From NCBI GenBank assembly GCA_017549565.1, contig JAFYUI010000004.1, forward strand, positions 1 through 64,000: DNA of 64,000 nucleotides, written 5' to 3'. The notes beneath the pieces were generated by a model. It made no database searches and was not told where the DNA came from. It worked only from the letters and a program-made list of their open reading frames with translations. Numbering within the stretch: position 1 is the first letter of the stretch; every line of letters starts with the position of its first letter. Positions 18,179-27,064 of this stretch are shown piece after piece. This DNA is from Clostridia bacterium (GTDB lineage: Bacteria; Bacillota; Clostridia; Oscillospirales; Acutalibacteraceae). The position numbers and the translations under genes are program-made.

Positions 18179-19360
18179 TTATTTTAAAAACGCCTTTAAT
18201 TCTTCTGCTTTATCGGTCTTTTCCCAAGGCAAATCAATATCAGTTCTACCCATGTGACCATAAGCTGCGGTTTGGCGATAAATAGGACGGCGAAGCTGTA
18301 ACGCATCAATAATTGCCGATGGTCTTAAATCAAACACCTTGTTTACTGCTTCAACAATTTTATCGTCAGCGATTTTGCCTGTCGTGAAGGTGTCAACCAT
18401 TACAGATACGGGACGTGCAACACCGATAGCATAAGCTAACTGAATTTCGCACTTGTCAGCAAGACCTGCGGCAACAATGTTTTTAGCAACCCAACGGGAT
18501 GCATACGCAGCGCTGCGGTCAACTTTGGTCGGGTCTTTACCCGAAAATGCACCGCCGCCGTGACGGGCATAGCCGCCATAGGTATCAACAATAATTTTAC
18601 GACCTGTAAGACCTGTATCACCCTGTGGGCCACCAACAACAAAACGGCCTGTGGGGTTAATAAAGAACTTGGTGTTTTCATCCAAAAGATTTGCAGGAAC
18701 AATGGGTTTAATAACCTTTTCCAAAAGGTCGGCGCGCAAGGTTTCAAGTGTAACATCTTCGGTGTGTTGGGTTGAAACAACAACTGTATCAACACGGGTA
18801 GGCACACCATCGTTATATTCAACGGTAACCTGTGTTTTTCCGTCGGGATTTAAGTAATCTAATTCCCCGCTTTTGCGAACATCGGTAAGGCGCTTTGCCA
18901 TTTTGTGAGCAAGTGAAATTGCCAAAGGCATAAGTTCTTCGGTTTCGTTGCAAGCATAGCCAAACATCATACCCTGGTCGCCCGCACCGTTCAAGTTATA
19001 AGCATCATCTTCGCCATCTTTAAGTTCAAAAGACTTATCAACACCCATTGCAATGTCAGGTGACTGCTTGTCAAGAGCAACCATAACAGCGCAAGTGTTA
19101 CCGTTAAAGCCCGCTTTTTCGCTGTTATAACCGATATCGCACACAACCTCGCGTACAATAGCAGGTATATCAACCTGTGCAGTGGTGGTAATTTCACCCA
19201 TTACATTTACAACACCTGTGGTGCAAAAAGTTTCACAAGCAACACGAGCATTGGGGTCTTGACTGAAAATCGCATCTAAAACCGCGTCTGAAACTTGGTC
19301 GGAAACTTTATCGGGATGACCTTCGGTAACCGATTCAGAAGTAAAAAGCATTTTTGCCAT
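18179..19360 (-). CDS. metK: S-adenosylmethionine synthetase
   Basis: 393 residues. Makes SAM from methionine and ATP. Family motifs: [17 protein letters not shown] at the N-terminus, [16 protein letters not shown], and [19 protein letters not shown] (the glycine-rich P-loop-like segment), with [17 protein letters not shown] before it. ATG start. It is preceded by a SAM-I riboswitch with terminator, so its product feeds back on its own transcription. Confidence 0.98.
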   Translation of the reverse strand: MAKMLFTSESVTEGHPDKVSDQVSDAVLDAIFSQDPNARVACETFCTTGVVNVMGEITTTAQVDIPAIVREVVCDIGYNSEKAGFNGNTCAVMVALDKQSPDIAMGVDKSFELKDGEDDAYNLNGAGDQGMMFGYACNETEELMPLAISLAHKMAKRLTDVRKSGELDYLNPDGKTQVTVEYNDGVPTRVDTVVVSTQHTEDVTLETLRADLLEKVIKPIVPANLLDENTKFFINPTGRFVVGGPQGDTGLTGRKIIVDTYGGYARHGGGAFSGKDPTKVDRSAAYASRWVAKNIVAAGLADKCEIQLAYAIGVARPVSVMVDTFTTGKIADDKIVEAVNKVFDLRPSAIIDALQLRRPIYRQTAAYGHMGRTDIDLPWEKTDKAEELKAFLK

Positions 19361-19398
19361 TTTTAAAATTCCTTTCTATTTTTAAAAACTTAAAATTC

Positions 19399-19540
19399 AC
19401 AAAAAAACACCGCCTACTTTCGAGGCGGTTTTTATAAAAACAACCTCATCTTTCGGATATCTCCGACGGATTTAGCACCTTGTAAAAACAGGTTGCCGGG
19501 TTTCATCGGGCCGTGCCCCTCCACCACTCTTGATAAGGAC
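19399..19540 (-). promoter_or_regulatory. SAM-I (S-box) riboswitch with terminator, controlling metK
   Basis: On the minus strand the aptamer runs about 19538-19441. It shows the S-box landmarks CTTATCAAGAG, GGTGGAGGG, the GGCCCGATGAAACCCGGCAACC core, AAGGTGCTAAATCC and the closing GAAAGATGAG. A terminator hairpin (ACCGCCT / AGGCGGT, about 19411-19431) with T7 follows. High SAM is expected to stabilise the terminator and turn metK off. Confidence 0.95.
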
Positions 19541-19590
19541 GATATTTAATTTGCGTTAATCATTGTAACATAAAATCGAAATTTGTCAAG

Positions 19591-20175
19591 TTATTTTTTA
19601 AGTATGGGTGAAAGCTTTTTATAAATCAAAAAGCAAATTGCCGCATCAATAATACCCTTTGCAAAGTTAAATGGTAAATTAAAAATAACAAGTGCTTCAA
19701 AAAGACCATCAACCGAAGGTAGAATTGCCTGATACATTCCAATAATGGCGGGCATTGGTAAACCGTAAAGCACCGAAAATGCTGGGTATACAATATAATA
19801 ATTGGATGCAATGCTTATTACCGCCATTACAAGCGCACCAACAAGTGAGCCAATAAACGCATATTTGCGGGTTTTATTATACTTATATATTGCACCTGCG
19901 ACACCCACAAAAATAGCACCAAGGATAAAATTAGAAACTTCACCAACACCTGCGCTTGTGGTAACAAAAAGGTGCAACAAATTCTTTAAAAGGCAAACCG
20001 CAATACCGTAAAGCGGGCCATAAACAAAGCTAACGATTAATGCAGGCAATTCCGAAAAATCAAATTTAACAAATGACGGAATTATCGGCAACGGAAATTC
20101 AAGCAGCATTAAAACAAAACCGAGTGCACCAAACAAAGCACAAAATGCAAGTTTTTTAATTTCTTCGCGACGCAT
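19591..20175 (-). CDS. ribU: ECF transporter S component for riboflavin (RibU)
   Basis: 194 residues, about six hydrophobic helices: near 8-30 (LAFCALFGALGFVLMLLEF), 45-70, 78-98, 104-130, 140-165 and 170-188. The KFDFSELPALIVSFVYGPLYGIAV segment is typical of RibU-type S components. The specificity assignment rests mainly on the FMN riboswitch directly upstream. It needs the shared EcfA/A'/T energizing module, which is not in this window. ATG start. Confidence 0.92.
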   Translation of the reverse strand: MRREEIKKLAFCALFGALGFVLMLLEFPLPIIPSFVKFDFSELPALIVSFVYGPLYGIAVCLLKNLLHLFVTTSAGVGEVSNFILGAIFVGVAGAIYKYNKTRKYAFIGSLVGALVMAVISIASNYYIVYPAFSVLYGLPMPAIIGMYQAILPSVDGLFEALVIFNLPFNFAKGIIDAAICFLIYKKLSPILKK

Positions 20176-20194
20176 AAAAACACCCCTAAAATAA

Positions 20195-20347
20195 AAATAA
20201 CGCCCTTAATACAATAAGGGCGTTAAAAGTTAAATATTAACTCTTCTTTCATCCAGACTATACTGTCGGCTTTGGAATTTCACCAAATCAGCCAAACGGC
20301 TCGCGGGCTTTACCGCCGGTGAGGAATTGCACCTCGCCCTGAAGATT
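20195..20347 (-). promoter_or_regulatory. FMN riboswitch (RFN element) with terminator, controlling ribU
   Basis: On the minus strand (about 20346-20238) the RFN landmarks are clear: TCAGGGCGAGGTGCAATTCC, CACCGGCGGTAAAGCCCGCGA, GATTTGGTGAAATTCC, GCCGACAGTATAGTCTGGAT and AAGAAGA. A terminator follows at about 20197-20226 (AACGCCCTTA / TAAGGGCGTT) with a T-rich tail before the ribU ATG. FMN is expected to shut off riboflavin uptake. Confidence 0.96.
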
Positions 20348-20384
20348 ATAAAAATATTATATGCCAAATTTCGACATTTGTCAA

Positions 20385-21503
20385 TCACTTAAAATACATA
20401 AATAACTGACATTTTATCATACCGTTATAAAGCTTTCGGCGTTTGTCAGCAGTTTTGCCGTAATGCTTTTCAAATTCGTCGTGTGGGCTTATGATAAAGT
20501 ACTTTCTTCCCTCACCCATTTCGAACTGTTTACCCATCACCTTATAAAGCTCTTCGGCGGCTTTAACATCTAAAAGTCGTTCGCCGTAAGGTGGGTTACA
20601 AATAGTTAAGCATCTCTTTTCGGGGGCTTTAAAATCCTTAACATCACCAAGGGATGCTTTAACATATTTTTCAACACCCGCTTTTTTAGCGTTTGCAAGG
20701 GTGAGTTCTACACAAGCGGGGTCAATATCAAAGCCCTGTGCCCTAAATTCAACATTTTTAAGTATTAAATCTTGTGCGCGGGTGCGTTCGTCCATCCAAA
20801 TTTTGCGGTCTAAAAAGCCAAAGCGTTCGGCCGCGAAAAATCGGCGAAGGCCGGGGGCGGTTTTGGTTGCCATAAGGGCCGACTCAATTAAAATTGTACC
20901 ACTTCCGCAAAATGGGTCAAAAAGCTGTGTATCGGGATAAATTCGCGCCAAATCACACATTGCCGCCGCCAAGGTTTCTTTAAGCGGTGCATCGTTTGAA
21001 TTGCGGCGATACCCTCTTTTATGAAGCCCGTCACCACTTGTATCTATCATCATTGTAACAACATTTTTGTGAATAGAAAAACGGATTTTATATTCACTGC
21101 CTGTTTCGGCAAAAATATTGATATGATAACGCATTTTAAGGCGCTCAACAATGGCTTTTTTAATAATTGACTGACAGTCAGGTATGCTGAAAAGCTGTGA
21201 ATTTATGCTCCAACCGTTTACAGGAAAAGCATCATCTTTACCGATATAATCTTCCCAAGGAAGTGCCTTTACACCATCAAAAAGCTCGGTAAAAGTGGTA
21301 GCTTCAAATTCACCCACATTTATCATAATTCTTTCCGCAAAGCGAGAGCATATATTAGCACGCGCCAACATATTTTCTTCACCGCTTAAAAGCACACGGC
21401 CGTTTTCGGCAGTTACATCCTCAAACCCCATTCGGCGAAATTCATCGGCGGCTATACTTTCCACCCCGAAAAGACATGGGGCAACTAAATTTATTTTGCT
21501 CAT
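20385..21503 (-). CDS. THUMP-domain class I SAM methyltransferase (RlmL-like, rRNA/tRNA guanine-N2)
   Basis: 372 residues. N-terminal ferredoxin-like plus THUMP region (1-155), then a methyltransferase fold with LFDPFCGSGTILIESALMA (SAM-binding motif I region) and the catalytic ICNPPYGERL motif near residue 303, the N/DPPY signature of amino methyltransferases. Resembles B. subtilis YpsC and the N-terminal half of RlmKL, which modify 23S rRNA; the target here is inferred. ATG start. Confidence 0.9.
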   Translation of the reverse strand: MSKINLVAPCLFGVESIAADEFRRMGFEDVTAENGRVLLSGEENMLARANICSRFAERIMINVGEFEATTFTELFDGVKALPWEDYIGKDDAFPVNGWSINSQLFSIPDCQSIIKKAIVERLKMRYHINIFAETGSEYKIRFSIHKNVVTMMIDTSGDGLHKRGYRRNSNDAPLKETLAAAMCDLARIYPDTQLFDPFCGSGTILIESALMATKTAPGLRRFFAAERFGFLDRKIWMDERTRAQDLILKNVEFRAQGFDIDPACVELTLANAKKAGVEKYVKASLGDVKDFKAPEKRCLTICNPPYGERLLDVKAAEELYKVMGKQFEMGEGRKYFIISPHDEFEKHYGKTADKRRKLYNGMIKCQLFMYFK

Positions 21504-21514
21504 ATTTTAAACCT

Positions 21515-21544
21515 CAAAAAAAGGCGAAACCTTGCCGTTTCGCC
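21515..21544 (-). terminator. Intrinsic terminator after the S1-domain gene
   Basis: On the minus strand GGCGAAAC pairs with GTTTCGCC (6-nt loop) and is followed by a run of eight T. It ends the yab/div transcript before the methylase gene. Confidence 0.88.
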
Positions 21545-21552
21545 CGTTAAAT

Positions 21553-22011
21553 TTATCTTGTTCTTCTTTTGGTGCGATTAGCTTCAGGATTTTTTCTCTT
21601 TAAATCCGAAAACTTTTCATCGCTTGTTTGCTTAAAGCGGTTCATCATTTCTTCAAAGCTTGCAGGTTCCTGCTTTTTAGGTGTCCAAGTAAATGAATTA
21701 GGTGCAGGTCTTTGTGCTTCGGTCGGACGGCGCTCCTGTCTTGGACGGCGCGGCGCAGCTTCAGTTTTTTCGGGCTCTAACGCGCGTTTAATGCTTAAAC
21801 TGATTTTTCCGTCATCGCTGACATTCATAACCTTTGCTTTAACAACATCGCCAACCTTAAAAAGTTCTGAAATGTCGTTAATATAAGTACGGGAAACCTC
21901 TGAAATATGTACCATTCCCGATTTGCCGTTGCCTAAATCCACAAATATACCAAAATTAGTTATTCCGGTAATTTTGCCTTCCACAATTTCTCCCACAGTG
22001 AGCTGCTGCAT
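21553..22011 (-). CDS. yabR: S1 RNA-binding domain protein (YabR-like)
   Basis: 152 residues. One S1 domain at 1-72: VGEIVEGKITGITNFGIFVDLGNGKSGMVHISEVS, then VGDVVKAKVMNVSDDGKISLSIKRA. The C-terminal half is low-complexity and basic (RRPRQERRPTEAQRP ... RTKRRTR), likely disordered RNA-binding tail. Position after divIC matches yabR of Bacillus. Confidence 0.9.
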   Translation of the reverse strand: MQQLTVGEIVEGKITGITNFGIFVDLGNGKSGMVHISEVSRTYINDISELFKVGDVVKAKVMNVSDDGKISLSIKRALEPEKTEAAPRRPRQERRPTEAQRPAPNSFTWTPKKQEPASFEEMMNRFKQTSDEKFSDLKRKNPEANRTKRRTR

Positions 22012-22039
22012 CTAAATTATTATCCCCCTAAATTTTTGC

Positions 22040-22330
22040 CTAATTGCCCGAAATGTCAACAAATATCTGTTCATCAGAATAGATATAGCCAAGTCTTTCA
22101 CGGGCAGCTTTTTCAATAATTTGTTTGTTTGATTCGTCAGACAGCATGGCTTTAAGCTCGGCAATGTCGTTTTGTGTTTTTGCGTACTCCTGCTTTAAGG
22201 CGTTAAGCTCACGCTGACTTTCATTAAGTGTAGACCAAAGATTAACAAGATTTGCGAAAACATAAACACAAACGAAAAGGCACAAAAGTTTTAAAATTAC
22301 ACTGCGTTGACGGCGTGGTTTACGCTTCAT
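22040..22330 (-). CDS. divIC: Septum formation initiator, DivIC/FtsB family
   Basis: 96 residues: short basic cytoplasmic start (MKRKPRRQRS), one membrane helix at about 11-30 (VILKLLCLFVCVYVFANLVN), then a coiled coil at about 32-70 and the family tail EKAARERLGYIYSDEQIFVDI. Partners with FtsL and DivIB/FtsQ, both encoded further along in the division cluster. It lies between yabQ and yabR, as in Bacillus. Confidence 0.92.
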   Translation of the reverse strand: MKRKPRRQRSVILKLLCLFVCVYVFANLVNLWSTLNESQRELNALKQEYAKTQNDIAELKAMLSDESNKQIIEKAARERLGYIYSDEQIFVDISGN

Positions 22331-22376
22331 AGCACTTTCCCTTTCTAATCTTTAATCTTTTGTTAGTATACAACAC

Positions 22377-22838
22377 CTAACCCTGTTTTTTCAAGTCCTT
22401 TTTAAATAAATTTTTTGTTTTATTTAATAATATAGTGCAATATTTTGCCCATTTTTTAATTTTTTCAAAAAGCCATATCAAAATGCGGTTTAAAAAGTCA
22501 ACAATTTTTGCTGAAATTTCGTTTAAAAACTTAAAAACCGCAAACAAAATTTTTACAAAAAAACGCGAAACGGTAAAATAACAAATAAGAAAACCGACTG
22601 CAATTCCAATAAGAATATATCCCCTGATTTCACCATTTGACAGCGACATTAAAAGTAAAAATGTCAAAATTGAAATTATTAAAAAATAAATTAAATCTTC
22701 AAAAAATACTGAAAAAGCGGTGGATTTATATAACTTTCTAAACGCTCTGAAAAGGTCATAAAAAAGGCAATAGCCCACACCAAATAAAACCGAATATAAA
22801 AACGAAACCGCTTGAAAAGAACTGTCAATTTCCCACAT
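22377..22838 (-). CDS. yabQ: Spore cortex biosynthesis protein YabQ
   Basis: 153 residues. Four predicted membrane segments in the first ~110 residues (about 9-28, 41-62, 70-90, 92-108), followed by a basic amphipathic tail. The FGVGYCLFYDLFRAFRKLYK segment is characteristic. Family knowledge: YabQ is a mother-cell membrane protein needed for the spore cortex. It lies 2 bp after yabP. Confidence 0.88.
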   Translation of the reverse strand: MWEIDSSFQAVSFLYSVLFGVGYCLFYDLFRAFRKLYKSTAFSVFFEDLIYFLIISILTFLLLMSLSNGEIRGYILIGIAVGFLICYFTVSRFFVKILFAVFKFLNEISAKIVDFLNRILIWLFEKIKKWAKYCTILLNKTKNLFKKDLKKQG

Positions 22839-22840
22839 AA

Positions 22841-23110
22841 TTATTTAAAAATTTTACCAAAAAACGAGCCACCGCTTTTTTGCGCTGTGTAAACAATAGC
22901 GTGAAATTTACCCTCTATCGAAATATCGCCCGTTTTAGTATCAAAATTTATTATATGCAACCTTTCACCCTTAAGGGTTAGAAGCCCCAAAGCAGTATCC
23001 AGCACAACCGTTTCATCATCAAAGGAAATACACTCTCTAATGCCTGAAGCGGTGAAGCTTTTGCGGTTTTCTAAAATAATATTGCTGTTTTGCTTAATAA
23101 TTTCTTCCAA
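22841..23110 (-). CDS. yabP: Sporulation protein YabP
   Basis: 89 residues. Matches the YabP/YqfC family: NRKSFTASGIRECISFDDETVVLDTALGLLTLKGERLHI, then DTKTGDISIEGKFHAIVY. Start is TTG at 23108-23110, with AAGGGGTG 7 nt upstream. That ribosome site is buried in the 3' arm of a hairpin (23117-23146). Forms a unit with yabQ; the pair is conserved in spore formers and implies this organism sporulates. Confidence 0.9.
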   Translation of the reverse strand: MEEIIKQNSNIILENRKSFTASGIRECISFDDETVVLDTALGLLTLKGERLHIINFDTKTGDISIEGKFHAIVYTAQKSGGSFFGKIFK

Positions 23111-23116
23111 AATTAA

Positions 23117-23146
23117 ACACCCCTTAAATATATATTTAAAGGGTGT
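23117..23146 (-). terminator. Hairpin after rqcP whose 3' arm holds the yabP ribosome site
   Basis: On the minus strand ACACCCTTTAAATA pairs with TATTTAAGGGGTGT (about 13-14 bp with one G-T pair), followed by TTTAATTTT. AAGGGGTG in the right arm is the yabP Shine-Dalgarno. Confidence 0.7.
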
Positions 23147-23151
23147 AAATG

Positions 23152-23394
23152 TTATTCAATAATTTTATACATTAAAGTTGCATCTTCTTTATGGATACTT
23201 TCCGCAAGGGTTAAAACCGTAACCCTAACAGTTCGTGTGCCGAAAGAAATTTCAATTTCATCATTTACTTTAACATCATAAGATGCACGGGCAACCTTGC
23301 CGTTTACAAGCACCCTGCCCGCGTCGCACGCTTCATTTGCAATGGTGCGGCGTTTAATAATTCGGGAAACTTTTAAATATTTATCTAATCTCAC
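23152..23394 (-). CDS. rqcP: S4-domain ribosome quality control protein RqcP (YabO)
   Basis: 80 residues, a single S4 domain: MRLDKYLKVSRIIKRRTIANEACDAGRVLVNGKVARASYDVKVND. Family knowledge: RqcP/YabO stabilises peptidyl-tRNA on the 50S subunit during RqcH alanine tailing. Starts at GTG (23392-23394) with AGAGG 6 nt upstream. It lies between hup and yabP, as in Bacillus. Confidence 0.92.
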   Translation of the reverse strand: MRLDKYLKVSRIIKRRTIANEACDAGRVLVNGKVARASYDVKVNDEIEISFGTRTVRVTVLTLAESIHKEDATLMYKIIE

Positions 23395-23408
23395 AATAAA
23401 CCTCTAAT

Positions 23409-23437
23409 AAAAATTAAGCCGTCTAAAAAGACGGCTT
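23409..23437 (-). terminator. Intrinsic terminator after hup
   Basis: On the minus strand TAAGCCGTCT pairs with AGACGGCTTA across a short T loop, followed by ATTTTTATT. Confidence 0.88.
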
Positions 23438-23445
23438 AAAATCAA

Positions 23446-23718
23446 TTATTTAATAGCAGCTTTTAATGCAGCGCCAGCCTTGAAAGCAGGAGCTTTAGAA
23501 GCAGCAATTTCAATCTTGTCGCCGGTCTTGGGGTTGATACCTGTGCGAGCTGCGCGTTCAGCAACCTTGAAAGTACCAAAGCCGATGAGTTGTACAGAGC
23601 CGCCTGCCTTTAATTCAGCAGCAACACTGTCAACGAAAGCTGCAAGAGCTTTTTCAGCGTCCTTTTTAGTAATACCAGCTTTTTCAGCCATTGATGCAAC
23701 TAATTCTGTCTTGTTCAT
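23446..23718 (-). CDS. hup: HU-family DNA-binding protein
   Basis: 90 residues, the usual length. MNKTELVASMAEKAGITKKDAEKALAAFVD forms the helical dimerisation part, and IGFGTFKVAERAARTGINPKTGDKI the beta arm signature. Nucleoid protein. Good ribosome site (GGAGG). The 168-bp gap upstream of it (23719-23886) is AT-rich; I could not identify a convincing promoter there. Confidence 0.97.
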   Translation of the reverse strand: MNKTELVASMAEKAGITKKDAEKALAAFVDSVAAELKAGGSVQLIGFGTFKVAERAARTGINPKTGDKIEIAASKAPAFKAGAALKAAIK

Positions 23719-23886
23719 AATAGAACCTCCAATAAATTTTTTAACGGTTTTACCGTTTTAATAACTTGTCCGTACTCATTATTGTACCTTATATTTGTAC
23801 CATATTTTTTTAAAAAAATCAATAGTTTTCTCGCATTTTTTATAAAAATTGTTAAAAATTTGATAAAATTTTGTGTAAAATTGTCG

Positions 23887-24594
23887 CTATCCTTTTAAGA
23901 TGGCTTTAATCACCTGCTCGATATAATCATAAAGAACGGTTTCATCTGATATGTTCATATCAGTATAAGCATCCTTTGCATCATTTCCCGCATCGTCAGA
24001 CACACGCCTTACAGCCAAGAAAGGCACATCAGAATAACTGCAAACATAAGCAATGGCGGCAGTTTCCATATCGCAGGACATTGCGCCAAACTGATTTGCT
24101 AATGCTTCCCTTACATTATCATCGCAAATAAATCTGTCGCCCGAAACGGCAGTGCCAACCTTTGCAGATGTTATAACGCCCTTTGCAATATTTAAAAGTT
24201 TTTCATCGGCATTATAAATATATGTTGGCTGTGCGGGCTTTTCACAGGGGGCATAGCCAATCATTGTTAGGTCAAAATCGTGCTCTAAAAAGCGGTTTGG
24301 CAAAGAAATTTCGCCACGCTTAATGTTTGAAACACCACCCGAAAGACCGTAATTTAAAATAACATCACAGCCCATACTTATAAGGCATACCGTTGCTGCT
24401 GCGGCATTAACCTTACCAATGCCGCACAATATTGAAATAACCTCAACAGCGCCATTTTCGGTATATATTTCAAATTTATGGGCTTCTCTTTTTAAAATTT
24501 CAAGTTCTTGGTAATTACCTGCTTCAACCCTGCTTCGTAATGCTTTATATTCGTCACCGTCGGCAACAACAATTCCTATTTTTTCAAAATTCAT
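23887..24594 (-). CDS. Phosphorylase superfamily nucleosidase (MTA/SAH nucleosidase-like)
   Basis: 235 residues. Nucleoside phosphorylase fold: ISILCGIGKVNAAAATVCLI, ILNYGLSGGVSNIKRGEI, SGDRFICDD, CDMETAAIAYVCSYSDVPFLAVRRVSDDAGNDA. The DMET segment (purine and ribose contacts) and the catalytic Asp region are present. Likely cleaves 5'-methylthioadenosine or S-adenosylhomocysteine, but the substrate is inferred from the family. It lies 11 bp from the zinc-ribbon gene upstream. Confidence 0.85.
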   Translation of the reverse strand: MNFEKIGIVVADGDEYKALRSRVEAGNYQELEILKREAHKFEIYTENGAVEVISILCGIGKVNAAAATVCLISMGCDVILNYGLSGGVSNIKRGEISLPNRFLEHDFDLTMIGYAPCEKPAQPTYIYNADEKLLNIAKGVITSAKVGTAVSGDRFICDDNVREALANQFGAMSCDMETAAIAYVCSYSDVPFLAVRRVSDDAGNDAKDAYTDMNISDETVLYDYIEQVIKAILKG

Positions 24595-24605
24595 AATTTT
24601 CCTCT

Positions 24606-24980
24606 TTATTCTTCGGTTGTAAATTCAAGCTTTGCACCGCAGTACGAACAAAAGATGGTATCCTCTTCAATAGCGGCACCGCAAGCGGCACAAATGCGCT
24701 TTGCCTTAGCGTTTTTAATTGCCTGTTTTATTTCATTTATCTCGTTAATTTTGGCATCAATGTCGGCTACAAGCTCGTTAATTTTTTCAAAGTCAATGTC
24801 CTCGCCCTTGTGCTTTTTATAGCAAAGCTCACCAAGTGCCTTATAGTCCTTTGAAATCTTTGTTTCAAGTGACACAACATTAAATTTTTGCTTTCCTGTA
24901 TCTACTGCCTCGCCTGTTGCTTTAAGTGCAACATCAAATGCATCCTTTGCCTTATCAAGCAAGTTTTCAAACATATCCAT
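24606..24980 (-). CDS. Coiled-coil protein with C-terminal zinc ribbon
   Basis: 124 residues. N-terminal amphipathic helix (MDMFENLLDKAKDAFDVALKATGEAV), central coiled coil at about 60-92, and a C-terminal ribbon with CAACGAAIEEDTIFCSYCGAKL, i.e. two CxxC pairs. GGAG 8 nt before the ATG. No catalytic motif is visible and I do not know its role. Confidence 0.8.
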   Translation of the reverse strand: MDMFENLLDKAKDAFDVALKATGEAVDTGKQKFNVVSLETKISKDYKALGELCYKKHKGEDIDFEKINELVADIDAKINEINEIKQAIKNAKAKRICAACGAAIEEDTIFCSYCGAKLEFTTEE

Positions 24981-24993
24981 AGCATATACTCCT

Positions 24994-26448
24994 TTAAAAT
25001 TTATTATAAAATTCAGTTATACCCTGTTTTCTGTCACAAATTTCAGAAAAACGGCTGATATATTCATACGGGTATTTAAAGTTAAAAATGCGCTCAATTT
25101 TGTCGCCGTTTGGCTCTCTAAGCTTTGTAACAGCCGATGCACCGCAAGCTAAAATTGAATGGGTTTCATCCATAATATAAACATTGTAAAGACATTCAAA
25201 GCCCTTTTTGGCATAGCCGACATTTTCAAGGTTTCCGACAGTTTTGCTTTGGCGGTACATATAATAGGGCAAAATTTCGTTTTCGCACAAATAATTATAA
25301 GCAAAATCAACCATATCCGATGCGGTTTTTCCCATTTCAATTTCGGGAAAATCACCATTTTTAGTAAGGTTTGATGCCCTTTTCATCGAGAGCGAGTGAA
25401 CAGTTACACTTTCGGGGTCAAGCTTAACTACTGATTTTACAGTATTTTTAAAGCTTTCAAAATCATCGCCTAAAAGCCCTGCAATCAGGTCCATATTTAT
25501 ATTATCAAAACCGCATTCACGCGAAAGTTTAAAGGCCGAAACGGTGTCATTTGCGGTATGTCGGCGGCCGATAATTTCCAAAACCTTATCGTTCATTGTT
25601 TGTGGGTTAATGCTAATTCGGGTAGCCCCGCCCTGTTTAATTGCCAAAAGCTTTTCCTTTGTAATTGTGTCGGGTCGGCCCGCCTCAACAGTATATTCTA
25701 ATACACCGCTCAAATCGAAATTATCGCTTACCGTTAGCATAATTTTTGTTAATTGCTCGGCCGAAAGGGTTGTCGGCGTGCCACCGCCGATGTAAACCGT
25801 CATAAGCTTTAAATAGTTAGCTTTGGCAATTTGTGCAGTAAGCTTAATTTCTTCACAAAGAAGCTCGACATACTGCGGAATATAGCCCTTTGCTTTTTCT
25901 ATTGAATGTGACACAAACGAGCAATAATTACATCTTGTTGGGCAAAAAGGAATTGAAATATATAAGCTAAAGCTATCGCCCTTCGAAAGCGAGGTTATAG
26001 CATTTTCTCCCTTTATAGTCTCCTTGCAAAGTGCAATTTTTTTATCGCTAACCATTAAATAATTTTTAAAGTAATTTTCAGCAAAATCAAGTCCCTTTGA
26101 TTTTGCAATTCTTGAAAATAGCTTTGCGGGGCGAACGCCTGTTAAAATGCCCCACTGCGGCAAATAGTTAAAGCAGTCGGTCAAGCAATTAAATAAGCAA
26201 ATCGCAAGAAACAGCTCGCTATCCTTTGAAAAATCATCGTTTACAGGGGTTATTTCACAACTTGAAACAAATTCCCTACCATTTAAACAAAGTGTCGCTT
26301 TGGCGGTTTTACCGCAAATTTCGGCAACTGCAACGGCATCACCGTTTTGAACAAAATCAAAAAACTCAATCTTTTCAAAGGGCAAAAAAATTCTTATTAA
26401 CTTTTCAAGCTCATATTTAAAGTCGTTATTTATTAAACAAAGCTTCAT
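24994..26448 (-). CDS. hemZ: Coproporphyrinogen III oxidase-like radical SAM protein HemZ
   Basis: 484 residues. N-terminal extension (1-155) typical of HemZ, then the radical SAM motif FCPTRCNYCSF (CX3CX2C) near residue 175, VYIGGGTPTTLS, EAGRPDTIT, RISINPQTMND and NMDLIAGLLGD. Family knowledge: HemZ-group proteins resemble HemN, but not all are true coproporphyrinogen dehydrogenases. No other heme genes are here, so the role in this organism is uncertain. ATG start, 1 bp from the MBL hydrolase upstream. Confidence 0.9.
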   Translation of the reverse strand: MKLCLINNDFKYELEKLIRIFLPFEKIEFFDFVQNGDAVAVAEICGKTAKATLCLNGREFVSSCEITPVNDDFSKDSELFLAICLFNCLTDCFNYLPQWGILTGVRPAKLFSRIAKSKGLDFAENYFKNYLMVSDKKIALCKETIKGENAITSLSKGDSFSLYISIPFCPTRCNYCSFVSHSIEKAKGYIPQYVELLCEEIKLTAQIAKANYLKLMTVYIGGGTPTTLSAEQLTKIMLTVSDNFDLSGVLEYTVEAGRPDTITKEKLLAIKQGGATRISINPQTMNDKVLEIIGRRHTANDTVSAFKLSRECGFDNINMDLIAGLLGDDFESFKNTVKSVVKLDPESVTVHSLSMKRASNLTKNGDFPEIEMGKTASDMVDFAYNYLCENEILPYYMYRQSKTVGNLENVGYAKKGFECLYNVYIMDETHSILACGASAVTKLREPNGDKIERIFNFKYPYEYISRFSEICDRKQGITEFYNKF

Positions 26449-26449
26449 T

Positions 26450-27064
26450 TTAACCTCTTATGTAGGGATTGTAATTTTTTTCATAACCAATGGTTGTATT
26501 TTCGCCGTGACCTGCCATAACAATGGTATCTTCGGGTAAGGTGTAAAGCTTTTTAACCGATTTTTCAATCTCGCCAAAGCTGCCGCCTAAAAAGTCGGTA
26601 CGGCCAATACTTTCCTTAAAAAGTGTGTCACCCGAAAAAAGCACATTATCCACTAAAAGTGAAACACTGCCAACAGTATGACCCGGGGTGTGTATAACCT
26701 TAAACTCTATATCACCCACCGCAAAGCCGTCGCCGTCCTTTAAAAGCAAATCGGCTAAAAATGGCTCTAATTCGGTGTGGAACATAACCGCTAAATTAAC
26801 ATAAGAATTTAAAAGTGCCTCGTTATCAAATTTACCGATAGCAATTTTTGTATCAGTTTGGCGTGAAAGCTCTAACGCATAACCAATATGGTCATAATGT
26901 GCGTGAGTTAAAATTATAAGCCGTTCTTTATTTTGGGCGTTTTTCAAAAAGTCCAAAGCTGCTTCCGACTCAAAACCGGGGTCAATAACCACCGCTGCTG
27001 TTTCGCTTAAAAGCAAATAACAGTTAACCGCAATATTTCCAAGTGTTAGGGTTTTAATTTCCAT
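26450..27064 (-). CDS. Metallo-beta-lactamase fold hydrolase (glyoxalase II-like)
   Basis: About 204 residues. The metal-binding motif THAHYDHIGYA (HxHxDH), then HTPGHTVGSVSLL, LFSGDTLFKESIGRTD and MAGHGENT supply the remaining His/Asp ligands. Resembles the YqgX/glyoxalase II-like group. I chose ATG 27064 (MEIKTLTLGN), which has GGAG 5 nt upstream; the longer frame begins within dtd. It overlaps dtd by 11 bp. Confidence 0.88.
   Translation of the reverse strand: MEIKTLTLGNIAVNCYLLLSETAAVVIDPGFESEAALDFLKNAQNKERLIILTHAHYDHIGYALELSRQTDTKIAIGKFDNEALLNSYVNLAVMFHTELEPFLADLLLKDGDGFAVGDIEFKVIHTPGHTVGSVSLLVDNVLFSGDTLFKESIGRTDFLGGSFGEIEKSVKKLYTLPEDTIVMAGHGENTTIGYEKNYNPYIRG

Noticed and set aside
20238-20346. 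Unassigned structured RNA before ribU
   Set aside because: Not novel: it is a canonical FMN riboswitch.
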